Part shown: positions 29,731 through 39,010 of the stretch, piece after piece
How positions within the stretch are numbered: position 1 is the stretch's first letter
Layout: each line of letters begins with the position of its first letter
Assembly (NCBI RefSeq): GCF_004296935.1
Contig: NZ_SCVH01000082.1
Span: 1-46,921, forward strand
Length of the DNA stretch: 46,921 nucleotides
Direction: 5' to 3'
Source: Reyranella sp.
GTDB lineage: Bacteria; Pseudomonadota; Alphaproteobacteria; Reyranellales; Reyranellaceae
Translations under genes and position numbers: made by a program
Notes under the pieces: generated by a model
What the model was told of the DNA's origin: nothing
Databases searched by the model: none
What the model saw: only the letters and a program-made list of their open reading frames with translations

Positions 29731-30658
29731 CGCCATTGCCTACATCAGCCGTGACACCGACGGCGTGCTCTGGAAGAAGACGCTCGAAGCCGCCCTCGGG
29801 CCGCTCGATTTCCGCACCCTCGACAAGCTCGGCGACAAGGCCGACATCGAGGTGGCGCTGGCCTGGAAGCCACCCGCCGGCCTGATCGCCTCCTTCCCCA
29901 ACGTAAAGCTGATCGTCTCGCTGGGCATGGGCGTCGATCACCTGCTGGCCGACGACAAATTGCCCGAGAGCGTGCCGATCACGCGCATCATGGACGATGG
30001 GCTGGTCGGCCAGATGAGCGAGTACGCGATCTACTGGGCGCTTCGGCATCACCGCGACATCGACAAATATGCCGCCAGCCAGCGCGCAAAGCAGTGGAAG
30101 GTCGAGGATTTCGTCGACACCCTCCATCGCCGCATCGGCATCCTGGGCCTGGGCACGATCGGGCAGGACACGGCAAAGAAATTCGCGGCGCTGGGCTTCC
30201 CGACCGCGGGCTGGAGCCGGACGCAGAAGACGCTGCCCGGCATAGAAACCTTCCATGGTGCGGACGGCCTCGGCCGGCTGCTGGCCCGGAGCGACATCCT
30301 GGTCAACGTCCTGCCGCTCACGCGCGACACCAAGGGCCTGCTCGACGCCAGGCTCTTCGCGGCGCTGCCCAAGGGCGCCTACCTCATCAACATGGCGCGC
30401 GGTGGCCATGTCATGGACGACGATCTGCTGGCCGCGCTCGACTCAGGCCATCTGAGCGGCGCGGCGCTGGACGTGTTCAACACCGAGCCGTTACCCCCGG
30501 AGCACCGCTACTGGACGCATCCCAAGGTGCATGTAACGCCGCATATCGCCGGCGCCACCAATCCGCGAACCGCGTCGCCCGGGGTGATCGAGAACATCAA
30601 GAACCTGCGGGCCGGAAAGCCCTTGATCAACACGGTCGACGCGAAGACCGGCTACTGA
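29723..30658 (+). CDS. D-2-hydroxyacid dehydrogenase, GhrA-like (glyoxylate/hydroxypyruvate reductase type)
   Basis: This 311-residue NAD(P)-dependent enzyme interconverts 2-oxoacids and D-2-hydroxyacids. The Rossmann motif GLGTIG (residues 142-147) lies in RRIGILGLGTIGQDTAKKF. The catalytic triad region has Arg in NMARGGHVMDDD, Glu in DVFNTEPLP and His in HVTPHIAGATNP. The short catalytic domain and length are like GhrA. Overlap with the TRAP permease links it to that uptake system, so the imported solute may be a hydroxy- or oxo-acid (inference). It ends 20 bases from the convergent aminopeptidase gene. Confidence 0.92.
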   Translation: MPDAIAYISRDTDGVLWKKTLEAALGPLDFRTLDKLGDKADIEVALAWKPPAGLIASFPNVKLIVSLGMGVDHLLADDKLPESVPITRIMDDGLVGQMSEYAIYWALRHHRDIDKYAASQRAKQWKVEDFVDTLHRRIGILGLGTIGQDTAKKFAALGFPTAGWSRTQKTLPGIETFHGADGLGRLLARSDILVNVLPLTRDTKGLLDARLFAALPKGAYLINMARGGHVMDDDLLAALDSGHLSGAALDVFNTEPLPPEHRYWTHPKVHVTPHIAGATNPRTASPGVIENIKNLRAGKPLINTVDAKTGY

Positions 30659-30677
30659 ACCGGACAACTCCCGACGG

Positions 30678-32063
30678 TCATCGTCCGAGTCTATCCTCGA
30701 TTGTCCGGAAGATGGCGCGCGCCGCCTGGGCCTCGCCGCCCTCGGGCCGGCCGGGCCGGCTGGAATTGTTCCAGGCCATCATGTCGAAATGTGCCCACGG
30801 CACGTCGTCGGGCACGAAGGCCTGTAGATAAAGCGCCGCGGTGATGGCGCCGCCGAAGCCGCCGGCCGAGACGTTGTTGAGGTCGGCCACCCGGCTGTCG
30901 AGCAGGCGCCGATAGCCCTGGAACAGCGGCATCCGCCACATCGGATCCGTCACTTCCCTGCCCGACGCCAGCAGATCGTCGGCCAGCTCGTCGTCGTTGC
31001 AGAACAGCGCCGGCAGGTCGGTGCCCAGCGCCACCCGCGCCGCGCCCGTGAGCGTCGCGCAGTCCACCATCATGGTGGGCTTCTCCGACGCGCCCTCATG
31101 CAGCGCATCGCAGAGAATGAGGCGCCCCTCGGCATCGGTATTGCCGATCTCGACCGACAGCCCCTTGCGCGTCGACACCACATCGAGCGGACGGAAGGCG
31201 TTGCCCGACACGCTGTTCTCGACCGCCGGCACCAGCACCCTCAGTCGCACCGGCAGCTTGGCTGCCATCACCATGGCCGCGACCGCCAGCACCGTGGCCG
31301 CCCCGCCCATGTCCTTTTTCATGTTCAGCATGCCGGCCGCCGCCTTGAGATCGAGACCGCCGGTGTCGAAGCACACGCCCTTGCCCACGAGCGTGACTTT
31401 CGGATCGCTCTCCTTGCCCCACACGAGATCGATCAGACGCGGCGCCCGCGTGCTGGCGCGACCGACGGCATGGATCATCGGATAGTTTTGCTTGAGCAGT
31501 TCGTCGCCCACGATCACCTTCACCCGGGCCTTGTGCGCCTTGCCGAGTTCCTGCGCCGCGGCTGCGAGCTCGGCCGGCCCCATGTCCGACGACGGCGTGG
31601 TGATGAGATTGCGGGCGAGTGAAATCGCCTCGATCATCGCCATCGCCCGTGCCTTGTCGGCGCTTTCCGGCCAGACGAAGCGCGGTCCCTGCTTGGCCTT
31701 CTTCGCCTTGTAGCGGTCGAACGTCCAGGTCCCGAGGCCGATCGCCACCATTGCATCGGTCATCGACACCGGCGCCGAATCGGATACGAACTTCCACGTG
31801 CCGGCCGGAAGCTTCGTCGCCAGCCCGCCGAAATCCCACAACACGGATGTGGCCGGAACGACCAGCACCGCCCCCGCCGCCTTGCCGTCGCGTCCCGGCA
31901 GCACGACGACATCGCCCGCCGTGCCCGACACGCCGGTCGACTCGATCCAGCCGCGCCGCGCCGCGGACTGTTCCCTGAGCCACGCCCGCCACTTCGGCTG
32001 GGCGACAAACTGCACAGGGAGCGAAGAAGAAGAGCGGTCGACGAAGGGCAACGACATGGCCAT
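30678..32063 (-). CDS. M17 leucyl aminopeptidase family protein
   Basis: This 461-residue cytoplasmic metallopeptidase removes N-terminal residues using two metal ions. The C-terminal catalytic domain has the metal-site Lys and Asp in VGKGVCFDTGGLDLK, Asp in MKKDMGGAA and the family signature NTDAEGRLILCDAL. The N-terminal part is shorter and differs from PepA, as in the PepB-like branch. I use the ATG at 32063, with GGTGAGC upstream; an upstream in-frame ATG at 32162 would reach into the divergent GST gene. It is divergent from that GST gene across 67 bases. Confidence 0.92.
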   Translation of the reverse strand: MAMSLPFVDRSSSSLPVQFVAQPKWRAWLREQSAARRGWIESTGVSGTAGDVVVLPGRDGKAAGAVLVVPATSVLWDFGGLATKLPAGTWKFVSDSAPVSMTDAMVAIGLGTWTFDRYKAKKAKQGPRFVWPESADKARAMAMIEAISLARNLITTPSSDMGPAELAAAAQELGKAHKARVKVIVGDELLKQNYPMIHAVGRASTRAPRLIDLVWGKESDPKVTLVGKGVCFDTGGLDLKAAAGMLNMKKDMGGAATVLAVAAMVMAAKLPVRLRVLVPAVENSVSGNAFRPLDVVSTRKGLSVEIGNTDAEGRLILCDALHEGASEKPTMMVDCATLTGAARVALGTDLPALFCNDDELADDLLASGREVTDPMWRMPLFQGYRRLLDSRVADLNNVSAGGFGGAITAALYLQAFVPDDVPWAHFDMMAWNNSSRPGRPEGGEAQAARAIFRTIEDRLGR

Positions 32064-32130
32064 GCTCACCAATCTGTAATTCACTTGTTCGAGAGTGCCG
32101 GCCAAACTGCAGGGCTGGCAAGGAGGGCGT

Positions 32131-32799
32131 ATGGCGGATTTCACCCTAGTGGTCGGCAACAAGAACTACTCGTCGTGGTCGATGCGCGGCGGCCTGATGG
32201 TCCGCATCGCCGGCATCGACGTCGAGGAGATCGTGATCCCACTCGACCGGCCGGAGACGCAGGCGGCGATCCGCAAGCATTCGCCGTCGGGCCGGGTGCC
32301 GGTGCTGCTGCACCGTGGCCTCGCGGTCTGGGAGTCGCTGGCGATCGCGGAATACCTGAACGACCTCAAGCCCGAGGCGGGTTTCTGGCCGGCCGCCGTG
32401 GCGGCCCGCGCCCATGCCCGCTCGATCTCGACCGAGATGCACGCGGGTTTCATGGAGCTGCGCACCCACATGCCCATGAACATCCGCGCCTCCTATCCCG
32501 GCAAGGGCATGACCCCCGGCGTCCGCGCCGACATCGAGCGCATCACCTCGATCTGGCGCGACTGCCGCAAGCGCTTCGCCGGCGCCGCCGCCAAGGACGA
32601 CGGCTTCCTGTTCGGCAGCTTCGGCGCCGCCGATGCCATGTATGCCCCGGTGGTCACCCGCTTCCGCACCTACGGCGTGACGCTCGACGCCGATTCCGAG
32701 GCCTATGCCACGGCCGTGCTCGCCCATCCGGCAACCAAGGAATGGATCGACGCAGCCAGGAACGAGCCCTGGCTGATCGACAGCTACGAGCTCAAATAG
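32131..32799 (+). CDS. Glutathione S-transferase family protein
   Basis: This 222-residue protein has a thioredoxin-like N-terminal domain with the Ser-type site NKNYSSWSMRG and the cis-Pro region SGRVPVLLH, followed by ESLAIAEYL that contacts glutathione. The helical C-terminal domain follows. AGGAGG precedes the ATG at 32131 by five bases. The substrate is unknown. Its last 16 bases overlap the convergent CobW-type gene tail to tail. Confidence 0.92.
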   Translation: MADFTLVVGNKNYSSWSMRGGLMVRIAGIDVEEIVIPLDRPETQAAIRKHSPSGRVPVLLHRGLAVWESLAIAEYLNDLKPEAGFWPAAVAARAHARSISTEMHAGFMELRTHMPMNIRASYPGKGMTPGVRADIERITSIWRDCRKRFAGAAAKDDGFLFGSFGAADAMYAPVVTRFRTYGVTLDADSEAYATAVLAHPATKEWIDAARNEPWLIDSYELK

Positions 32800-33743
32800 G
32801 CCGCGCCCCCGACGCCGGCACGATCGAGCTGGCCCCTGAGGCCGATCACCACCAGCGTGCCCGGCGTCGCCCCGGCGGGCGCGGCGGTGATTTCGGCGCG
32901 GCGGCCGACGACCTGCAGGATCACCAGCCGGCCGCTCTCGTCCCGCAGGCAGCCCTTGGCCCGCAGCACGCCCGAGCCGGGCGCCGTGAGCGCGCGGGCC
33001 ATCTGCCCGACATCGACGGCGCGATCGAGCGTCAGTTCGAGGGACTCGTAGAGCACCGAGGCGGCTACTCCGCCCGGCGTGCGCAGGACGTTCGACTCAC
33101 GTCCCCCCGCGCCACCGTGCAGCCCGAGCACCAGTTCGGCCGGAACGGCGCAGCGTTCGGCCGGGACCACGCGGCCGTTGGGCGCCTTGCCCGCCACCCA
33201 GCGCACGGTCTCGTCGCGCGCCATGGCGCCCACCAGGTCGCAGCGGTTCAGGATCACGAGATCCGCGGCGGCGAGCTGGCGGGTGATGGTGTCGCCGATA
33301 TAGGCGTCGGCCGCCTGGCGGCGCACCGTCTCGGCATCGGCCAGCACCACGATGCCGTCGAGCGCATAGGCTTCGAGCAGGCCGACGGCGCTCGCCACCA
33401 TGCCGGGCAGCGCCACGCCCGAGGTCTCGATCAGCACGCGGTCGATGCCCGGCCGCCGCCGCGGCAGCTCGAGCAGCGCTTCCATGAGGTCGCTGCCGTA
33501 GCTGCAGCAGATGCAGCCGCCGGAAATCTCCAGCGTGTCGCCGCCATCGTCACCATCGCCGCCGACGATGAGGTCGCGGTCGATCGGCAGCGCGCCGAAG
33601 TCGTTCACCAGCACCGCGAGCCGCAAGCCATCGGCCGCGCGCAGCAGATGATTGACCAGGGTCGTCTTGCCGGCGCCGAGATAGCCGCCAATCACGGTCA
33701 CGGGCACGGGCACGGGCACCGTCACGGATATCGCGACGCTCAC
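32784..33743 (-). CDS. CobW/P47K-family GTPase (metallochaperone type)
   Basis: This 319-residue G3E GTPase belongs to the family that loads metals such as zinc or cobalt into client proteins. Walker A is GGYLGAGKTT (residues 19-28), the Cys motif GGCICC gives Cys77, 79 and 80, and Walker B lies around VLIETSGVA. The guanine motif NRCD is present. The C-terminal CobW_C domain is shortish. The N-terminus holds VPVPVPV, from three tandem GTGCCC hexamers. It overlaps the upstream amidohydrolase stop by four bases, so that metal-dependent hydrolase is a plausible client (inference). Confidence 0.9.
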   Translation of the reverse strand: MSVAISVTVPVPVPVTVIGGYLGAGKTTLVNHLLRAADGLRLAVLVNDFGALPIDRDLIVGGDGDDGGDTLEISGGCICCSYGSDLMEALLELPRRRPGIDRVLIETSGVALPGMVASAVGLLEAYALDGIVVLADAETVRRQAADAYIGDTITRQLAAADLVILNRCDLVGAMARDETVRWVAGKAPNGRVVPAERCAVPAELVLGLHGGAGGRESNVLRTPGGVAASVLYESLELTLDRAVDVGQMARALTAPGSGVLRAKGCLRDESGRLVILQVVGRRAEITAAPAGATPGTLVVIGLRGQLDRAGVGGAAYLSS

Positions 33744-35377
33744 ACGTCGCCGGCGGCAAAGACGCGGCCGCCCTGCACCGTGCCCCAGATGCGCACGTCC
33801 TTGAGACGCTCCGCGCCGATCTCCAGCGGATCGTCTTCCAGCACCGCGAAGTCGGCGCGCTTGCCCGCCTCGACGGAGCCGATCTCACCGTCGAGGCGCA
33901 ACGTGTAGGCCGCCCCCAGCGTGATGGTGCGGAGCGCATCGGCGACGCCGATGCATTCCGTGCTGCCGAGCGTCCGGCCCGATGCGGTGCGCCGGTTGAC
34001 CGCGCACCAGGCAGTGAACAGCGGCCCGAGTGGCGTCACCGGCGCGTCGGAATGGATGGCCATCGGCACGCCGGTGCTGAGCGCCGTCGCGCAGGCGTTC
34101 ATGCGCATCGCCCGCTCCGGCCCCACCGTCGTTTCGTAGTGCTGGTCGCCCCAGTAGAAATGATGGTTGGGGAACAGGTTCACGCACATGCCCAGCGCCT
34201 TCATGCGGCGGAACTGTGCCGCGTCGGCCAGCTGGCAATGCTGCAAGGTGAACCGATGGTCGCGCGCCGGCTTCTCCAGCAGCGCGCCTTCGAGACAATC
34301 GAGCGCCATCTCGGTCGCCTGGTCGCCGTTGGTGTGGCTGTGCACCAGCACGCCTGCCTCAAGCGCGAGCCGATAGAGATCGCGGATCGATTCCGGCGGC
34401 GTGTACCAGAGCCCGTTGGGCGCGCCGTTGTAATAGCCCGGCCAGCGCAGCCGGGCCGAAAAGCCCTGGATCGAACCGTCGACGAACAGTTTGATCTGGC
34501 CGAGCCGCAGCATCGCCGTCGATTTTTCCCGCAGGGCCAGCACATGCTCGACCGCCTGCCGGGCGGTGATGCCCTGGAAGCGGCGGAACGGCATGATGCG
34601 CACGGGAAACCCCGGCTCGCCGGTGACGCGCGTCATCATGGCGACGGCATCGTCGGGCAGCAGGTTGGCGAGATCGGTCGCCGTGGTCACGCCCTGCCGC
34701 ACGCAGAGCCGGGCGAACTGGCGCAGGCCGGGCTCGTCGTTGGCCAGCACCTCGCGGTCGAAGCCGATGTGCTTGCCGACCAGCGTCATCGCATCCGGCC
34801 CTTTCAGCTCACCCGTCGGCAGGCCGTCGGCGCCGAGGGGCACGCCGGGATGGTTGACGCCGGGTCGCAGCAGCCCCGCCAGCTCGAGCGCGCGGCTGTT
34901 CACGTTGAAGATGTGGCCGCTCGCATGCATCACACCCACGGCCCGCGTCGTGGAAACCTTGTCGAAGTCCTGCCGCGTCACCCGCCGCGCGCCGTAATAG
35001 ATCGGATCGAGCCCCCAGCCCGACAGCGACTCCGGCGAACTGCCCAATTTGGCGTCGCCCGCCTGCAGCCGCTCCACCACCTCCTCGACCGAGGCGGCGC
35101 CCGGCCACACCTTGCCGTCGGGATCCATGCGGTCGAAGCGGCCGAGATAGAGGTAGCGCCAGAAGGTGCCCTCGCTCACATGGCTGTGGCCCTCGACCAG
35201 GCCCGGCATCAGCACCTTGCCGGCGAAGCGCGTGTCGAGCGTGTGCGGCCCCCAGCCGGTGAGCTCATCGAGTGGCCCGACGCCCAGGATGCGCCCGTCG
35301 CGCACCGCGACATGCGTCGCCTCGGACCGGCTCGGGTTCATGGTCAGGATGCGGCGGGCACTGAAAATCGTCGTCAA
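33740..35377 (-). CDS. Metal-dependent amidohydrolase, YtcJ-like (amidohydrolase 3 family)
   Basis: This 545-residue hydrolase has the metal HxH motif in MPGLVEGHSHVSEG, the carboxylated-Lys region IKLFVDGSIQGFSARL, the metal His sites in LVHSHTNGDQATEMAL and LQHCQLADAAQF, and the catalytic Asp in MAIHSDAPVTPLGP. The N- and C-terminal beta-sandwich strands (SVEAGKRADFAVLEDDPL) are typical. It hydrolyses C-N bonds in a small amide-like substrate that cannot be named from sequence. It sits head to tail with the CobW-type gene, which fits shared expression and metal supply. Confidence 0.92.
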   Translation of the reverse strand: MTTIFSARRILTMNPSRSEATHVAVRDGRILGVGPLDELTGWGPHTLDTRFAGKVLMPGLVEGHSHVSEGTFWRYLYLGRFDRMDPDGKVWPGAASVEEVVERLQAGDAKLGSSPESLSGWGLDPIYYGARRVTRQDFDKVSTTRAVGVMHASGHIFNVNSRALELAGLLRPGVNHPGVPLGADGLPTGELKGPDAMTLVGKHIGFDREVLANDEPGLRQFARLCVRQGVTTATDLANLLPDDAVAMMTRVTGEPGFPVRIMPFRRFQGITARQAVEHVLALREKSTAMLRLGQIKLFVDGSIQGFSARLRWPGYYNGAPNGLWYTPPESIRDLYRLALEAGVLVHSHTNGDQATEMALDCLEGALLEKPARDHRFTLQHCQLADAAQFRRMKALGMCVNLFPNHHFYWGDQHYETTVGPERAMRMNACATALSTGVPMAIHSDAPVTPLGPLFTAWCAVNRRTASGRTLGSTECIGVADALRTITLGAAYTLRLDGEIGSVEAGKRADFAVLEDDPLEIGAERLKDVRIWGTVQGGRVFAAGDV

Positions 35378-35458
35378 GACTCACTCTACCTTTCGTTCGC
35401 CCGCGCTTGCCGCGCGCGGCGCACCCTAACGAAAGGCAATTGATGCGCCAATGGCCGG

Positions 35459-35570
35459 CCCCCTCCGCCCCTTCGGGGCACCTCCCCCGTAAGCGGGGGA
35501 GGAGAAGAAAGCGTTCATGACTCCTCCCCCGTCTTCGGGGGAGGTGCCCCGTCTTACGGGGCGGAGGGGG
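35459..35570. repeat. Composite palindromic element with the cyclase stop codon inside it
   Basis: The outer arms CCCCCTCCGCCCC (35459-35471) and GGGGCGGAGGGGG (35558-35570) are perfect inverses. Between them are hairpins CCTCCCCCGTAAGCGGGGGAG and CTCCTCCCCCGTCTTCGGGG. The element shares cores with those at 2866-3012 and 44869-45039. Its right arm supplies the final codons and the TAA stop (35554-35556) of the cyclase gene. Confidence 0.85.
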
Positions 35571-36936
35571 CGGGCACGATGAAGACCTCGACCGGTTGAG
35601 CGCGGCCCGGCACCTGGACCGGGCCGATGCCGCGGAAGCGCGCGGCGTCGAAGCCGGCCAACTCACTGGCGGCTGAAAGAGTCTCGGCGCTGGTCACGAT
35701 CAGCGCGTCGTGCGCCCGCGAGAGATGTTCCAGCCGGCTCGCGACATTCACCGTGTCGCCGACGGCTGAGTATTCGAGGCGGTTGCGGCTGCCGATGGCG
35801 CCCATCAGCACCGGCCCGACATGGACGCCGACCGAGATCCGGACCGGCGGCAGGCCGCGCATCCGGCGGCCGCGGTTCCAGTCTTCGACCGCCTGCACCA
35901 TGTCGCGCGCGCAGCCGAGCGCCCGGGCCTCGTCGTCGGGCTGGGAATCGGGCGTGCCGAAGGTCGCCATCACGCCGTCGCCGATGAACTTGTCGAGCGT
36001 GCCGCCATGGCGAAAGATGCACTCCGCCATGTGCTCGTGGAAGGCGCGCAGGAAGTTGATGGTGAGCTGCGGCGGCACGCCCTCCATCAGGCGCGTGAAA
36101 CCCACGATGTCGACGAACAGCACCGTGGCCTTGCTCTCGCGGCCGGCCTCGAGATCGTGCTCGGCGCCGGCCAGGCGATCGACCAGGTTGGGCGAGAAAT
36201 AGCGCGCGAGGTTGTTGCGCTCGCCTTCGGCCAGCAGGGTGCGGCCGAGATGGGCGCGGGCACGCCATACCGCCACCGCGATGAAGCCGGTGCAGATCGT
36301 CATGAAGATGAGCTGCTGGATGAGGAAGGCCTCGGGCGTCACGAAGCCGGGGCCGATCAGCCGGGCAAACAGCGGCCGCGCCGTCGGCCACAGATCCGCC
36401 CAGCGACCCGCCCACGGATCTGCCGCGGCCAGAAGGTCGACGCCGGAGCCCCGCGCCACGTCGAGGACGGTCCACACAAAGCTTCCGACAAGGGCCACGA
36501 GCGAGGCCGCGCCCGTCAGGATCACGGTACGCGCCGAGTAGCTGAGCGCGCTCGCGGTGAGATAGATGACGAGATAGAGGAAGAGCGTGCGGCGGCCGAA
36601 GACCTGCGTGAGCCAGAGGCCGCCGTCCGGCGCGCCGGGAATCGGCACCAGGGTCGCCATGGTGATCACGGTCACGTCGAGCAGGGTGACGCCGAGCAGG
36701 AGCGCCTTGGCATAGCGCGTGGCGCGCGCGGCATGGACGAGCCAGGCCGACGCCATCATCGCCACGCAGGCGCCGACGCCGACCCGCATCGGCCCGGCCG
36801 CGAACAACAGCCAGAGGGCGACCAGGCCGAGCGCCACCAGGCGGCCGCGGAAAGCGAAGAGCGATCCGTTGTGCTCTTCCTCGCGCAGACGAATGCGCAG
36901 GCGCGCATCGGCGCCATCAAGGGTCACGGCTGACAT
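35554..36936 (-). CDS. Membrane-bound class III adenylate/guanylate cyclase
   Basis: This 460-residue protein has an N-terminal half with about six membrane helices (for example GRLVALGLVALWLLFAAG and FLYLVIYLTASALS). A linker LARYFSPNLVDRLAG leads to a class III cyclase domain. Metal aspartates lie in FVDIVGFTRLM and GDGVMATFG, the purine-reading Lys is in LDKFIGDG, and the transition-state Asn and Arg are in GDTVNVASRLE. The second purine-reading position is Ser (YSAVGD) rather than Asp, a common bacterial variant. cAMP is the likelier product. The ATG at 36936 is used. The last residues and stop lie in a palindromic element. Confidence 0.92.
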   Translation of the reverse strand: MSAVTLDGADARLRIRLREEEHNGSLFAFRGRLVALGLVALWLLFAAGPMRVGVGACVAMMASAWLVHAARATRYAKALLLGVTLLDVTVITMATLVPIPGAPDGGLWLTQVFGRRTLFLYLVIYLTASALSYSARTVILTGAASLVALVGSFVWTVLDVARGSGVDLLAAADPWAGRWADLWPTARPLFARLIGPGFVTPEAFLIQQLIFMTICTGFIAVAVWRARAHLGRTLLAEGERNNLARYFSPNLVDRLAGAEHDLEAGRESKATVLFVDIVGFTRLMEGVPPQLTINFLRAFHEHMAECIFRHGGTLDKFIGDGVMATFGTPDSQPDDEARALGCARDMVQAVEDWNRGRRMRGLPPVRISVGVHVGPVLMGAIGSRNRLEYSAVGDTVNVASRLEHLSRAHDALIVTSAETLSAASELAGFDAARFRGIGPVQVPGRAQPVEVFIVPAPSAP

Positions 36937-37045
36937 GGACGACCATGGTTGGTTGGGGGAGCGATGACTTACGCGATTTCCGCGCAAGGCGTGTTCAAAG
37001 AAATGTGAGCGGCGGGATGAATCTCATTCATGCCCCGGACCCCCC

Positions 37046-37163
37046 AAAACCTCATCCTGAGGAGCCGCGCGTAGCGCGGCGTCTCGAAGGATGGGAACCC
37101 GCACCGCGCCTGGGGCCCATCCTTCGAGACGCGCCCTTCGGGCGCTCCTCAGGATGAGGTTTT
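37046..37163. repeat. Intergenic palindromic element between cyclase and GMC genes
   Basis: The outer arms (37046-37065 and 37144-37163) are perfect 20-bp inverses with core CCTCATCCTGAGGAGC. Inner arms around CTCGAAGGATGGG and CCCATCCTTCGAGAC also pair, and small GC hairpins fill the rest. The run of T at its right end could act as a terminator on the plus strand. It occupies the divergent promoter region, 30 bases before the GMC start. Confidence 0.85.
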
Positions 37164-37193
37164 TTGTTAAGCTCCCTCCATGGAGCAGCGTTC

Positions 37194-38798
37194 ATGAACG
37201 ACAAGGTCGATGTCCTGATCATCGGGTCCGGGGCGTCGGGGGCCGCGGTGGCGTACAGCCTCGCGGACACGAAGATGCGGATCCTCTGCCTCGAGCAGGG
37301 CGACTGGGTGAAGCCCACCGACTATCCGACCAACGGAAGGGACTGGGAGGCGCGGCTGTTCGCCGACTTCGCCATCAACCCCAACCGCCGCGCGCGGGAG
37401 ACCGACTACCCGATCAACAACGGCACCTCGCCCGTCCAGGTCGTGAACTTCAACGGCGTCGGCGGCAGCACCATCATGTACACGGCGCACTATCCGCGCC
37501 TCCACCCCAGCGACTTCCGCGTAAGAACGCTGGACGGCGTCGCCGACGACTGGCCGGTCGACTACGAGACGCTGGAACCCTTCTTCGCCGAGAACGACCG
37601 CATGATGGGCGTCTCGGGCCTGGCGGGCGATCCCGCCTATCCGCTGCACCACCCGCCGATGCCGCCGCTGCCCCTCGGCAAATCCGGCCAGGCCTTCGGC
37701 CGCGCGCTGAACAAGCTCGGCTGGCACTGGTGGCCTTCGGACTCCGCCATCGCCACCACCGAGTACGACGGCCGCGCCGCCTGCATCAACCTCGGCCACT
37801 GCACGCCGGGCTGCGCGCAAGGCGCCAAGGCCAGCACCGACATCACCTACTGGCCGGCCGCCATCCGCGCCGGCGTCGAGCTCCGGACGCGCGCCTGCGT
37901 CCGCGAGATCACCGTCGACGCCGACGGCCTCGCCACTGGCGCGATCTACTACGACGCCGACGGCAAGGAACACTTCCAGCCGGCCGAGATGGTGATCGTG
38001 GCCTGCAACGGCATCGGCACGCCGCGCCTGATGCTGAACTCACAGTCGGGCAAGTTCCCCAACGGCATCGCCAACTCGAGCGGGCTCGTCGGCAAGAACC
38101 TGATGTTCCACCCCTTTGCCCTCACCTACGGCTATGTCGACGAGCCGCTGGACGGCAACAAGGGCCCGCCGCTCAACCTCTGGAGCCAGGAATTCTACGA
38201 GACCGACCTCGCTCGCGGCTTCGTGCGCGGCTACACGCTACAACTCCACCGCGGCACCGGCTCGATCGTCGAGGCGATCGCCAGCACCGCCGCCGGCCGC
38301 CTGCCGTGGGGCGAGGACCATCACAAGGTCTATCGCCGCCTGCTCGGCCATCGCCTCGGCATGTCGACCATCACCGAGGACCTGCCCGAGGAACACAACC
38401 GCGTGACCCTCGATCCGGTGCTGAAGGATTCCCACGGGATTCCCGCGCCAAGAATCCACTACACGATGGGCGAGAACACGCGGAAGATGATGGACCACGG
38501 CATCGCGCGCTCGAAGGACATCCTCGCAGCGGCCGGCGCCACCGACATCGGCGGCGAAGCGCCGATCCTGAACGGCGGCTGGCATCTCATGGGCACCGCC
38601 CGCATGGGCACCGACCCGGCGCGCTCGGTGGTGAACGAATGGGGCCGCTGCCACGACGTGAAGAACCTGTTCATCGTCGACGGCAGCATCTGGGTGACCA
38701 GCGGCGGCGTGAACCCGACCTCGACCATCCAGGCCCTCGCGCTCTACATCGCCGACAGCATCAAGAAACACCTCGGCGACGGGACGCTGTTCGAATGA
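37194..38798 (+). CDS. GMC-family FAD oxidoreductase
   Basis: This 534-residue flavoenzyme has the FAD site IIGSGASGAAVAYSLA (GxGxxG at residues 11-16) followed by CLEQGDWVKP. The catalytic C-terminal signatures are GGWHLMGTARMG, with the active His, and GGVNPTSTIQALALYIAD with Asn as partner. A CTPGCAQGAKAS stretch with two Cys is typical of the gluconate/alcohol dehydrogenase-like branch. It oxidises an alcohol group, the substrate being unknown. The ATG at 37194 has GGAG nine bases upstream. The next gene encodes a gluconate-2-dehydrogenase subunit-3-like partner, so the two probably form one enzyme. Confidence 0.93.
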   Translation: MNDKVDVLIIGSGASGAAVAYSLADTKMRILCLEQGDWVKPTDYPTNGRDWEARLFADFAINPNRRARETDYPINNGTSPVQVVNFNGVGGSTIMYTAHYPRLHPSDFRVRTLDGVADDWPVDYETLEPFFAENDRMMGVSGLAGDPAYPLHHPPMPPLPLGKSGQAFGRALNKLGWHWWPSDSAIATTEYDGRAACINLGHCTPGCAQGAKASTDITYWPAAIRAGVELRTRACVREITVDADGLATGAIYYDADGKEHFQPAEMVIVACNGIGTPRLMLNSQSGKFPNGIANSSGLVGKNLMFHPFALTYGYVDEPLDGNKGPPLNLWSQEFYETDLARGFVRGYTLQLHRGTGSIVEAIASTAAGRLPWGEDHHKVYRRLLGHRLGMSTITEDLPEEHNRVTLDPVLKDSHGIPAPRIHYTMGENTRKMMDHGIARSKDILAAAGATDIGGEAPILNGGWHLMGTARMGTDPARSVVNEWGRCHDVKNLFIVDGSIWVTSGGVNPTSTIQALALYIADSIKKHLGDGTLFE

Positions 38799-38832
38799 CA
38801 CTGGTTTACCGTCAGGTCTCGCCCTTCAGACT

Positions 38833-38970
38833 CCTCTCCCCCTTGGGGGAGAGGTTGGGTGAGGGGGTGCAACACGAAGGCGCCCAGCGAATCGAAGGAA
38901 GGAAGACCCACCTCACCCTCCCCGCTTCGCGGGTCCCCTCCCTCTCCCCCCGCTTCGCGGGCGGAGAGGG
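38833..38970. repeat. Palindrome-rich intergenic element
   Basis: It begins with a 10-bp stem CCTCTCCCCC/GGGGGAGAGG around TT (38833-38854). Partly complementary blocks GGGTGAGGGGGTG and CACCTCACCCTCCCC follow, then small hairpins CCCGCTTCGCGGG and CCGCTTCGCGG. It separates the GMC gene from its partner gene by a 212-bp gap and may act as a stability or attenuation hairpin. Confidence 0.75.
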
Positions 38971-39010
38971 CTATGAGCGAGACGACGAGTAACCCCTGCA
39001 GGTAACCGAC

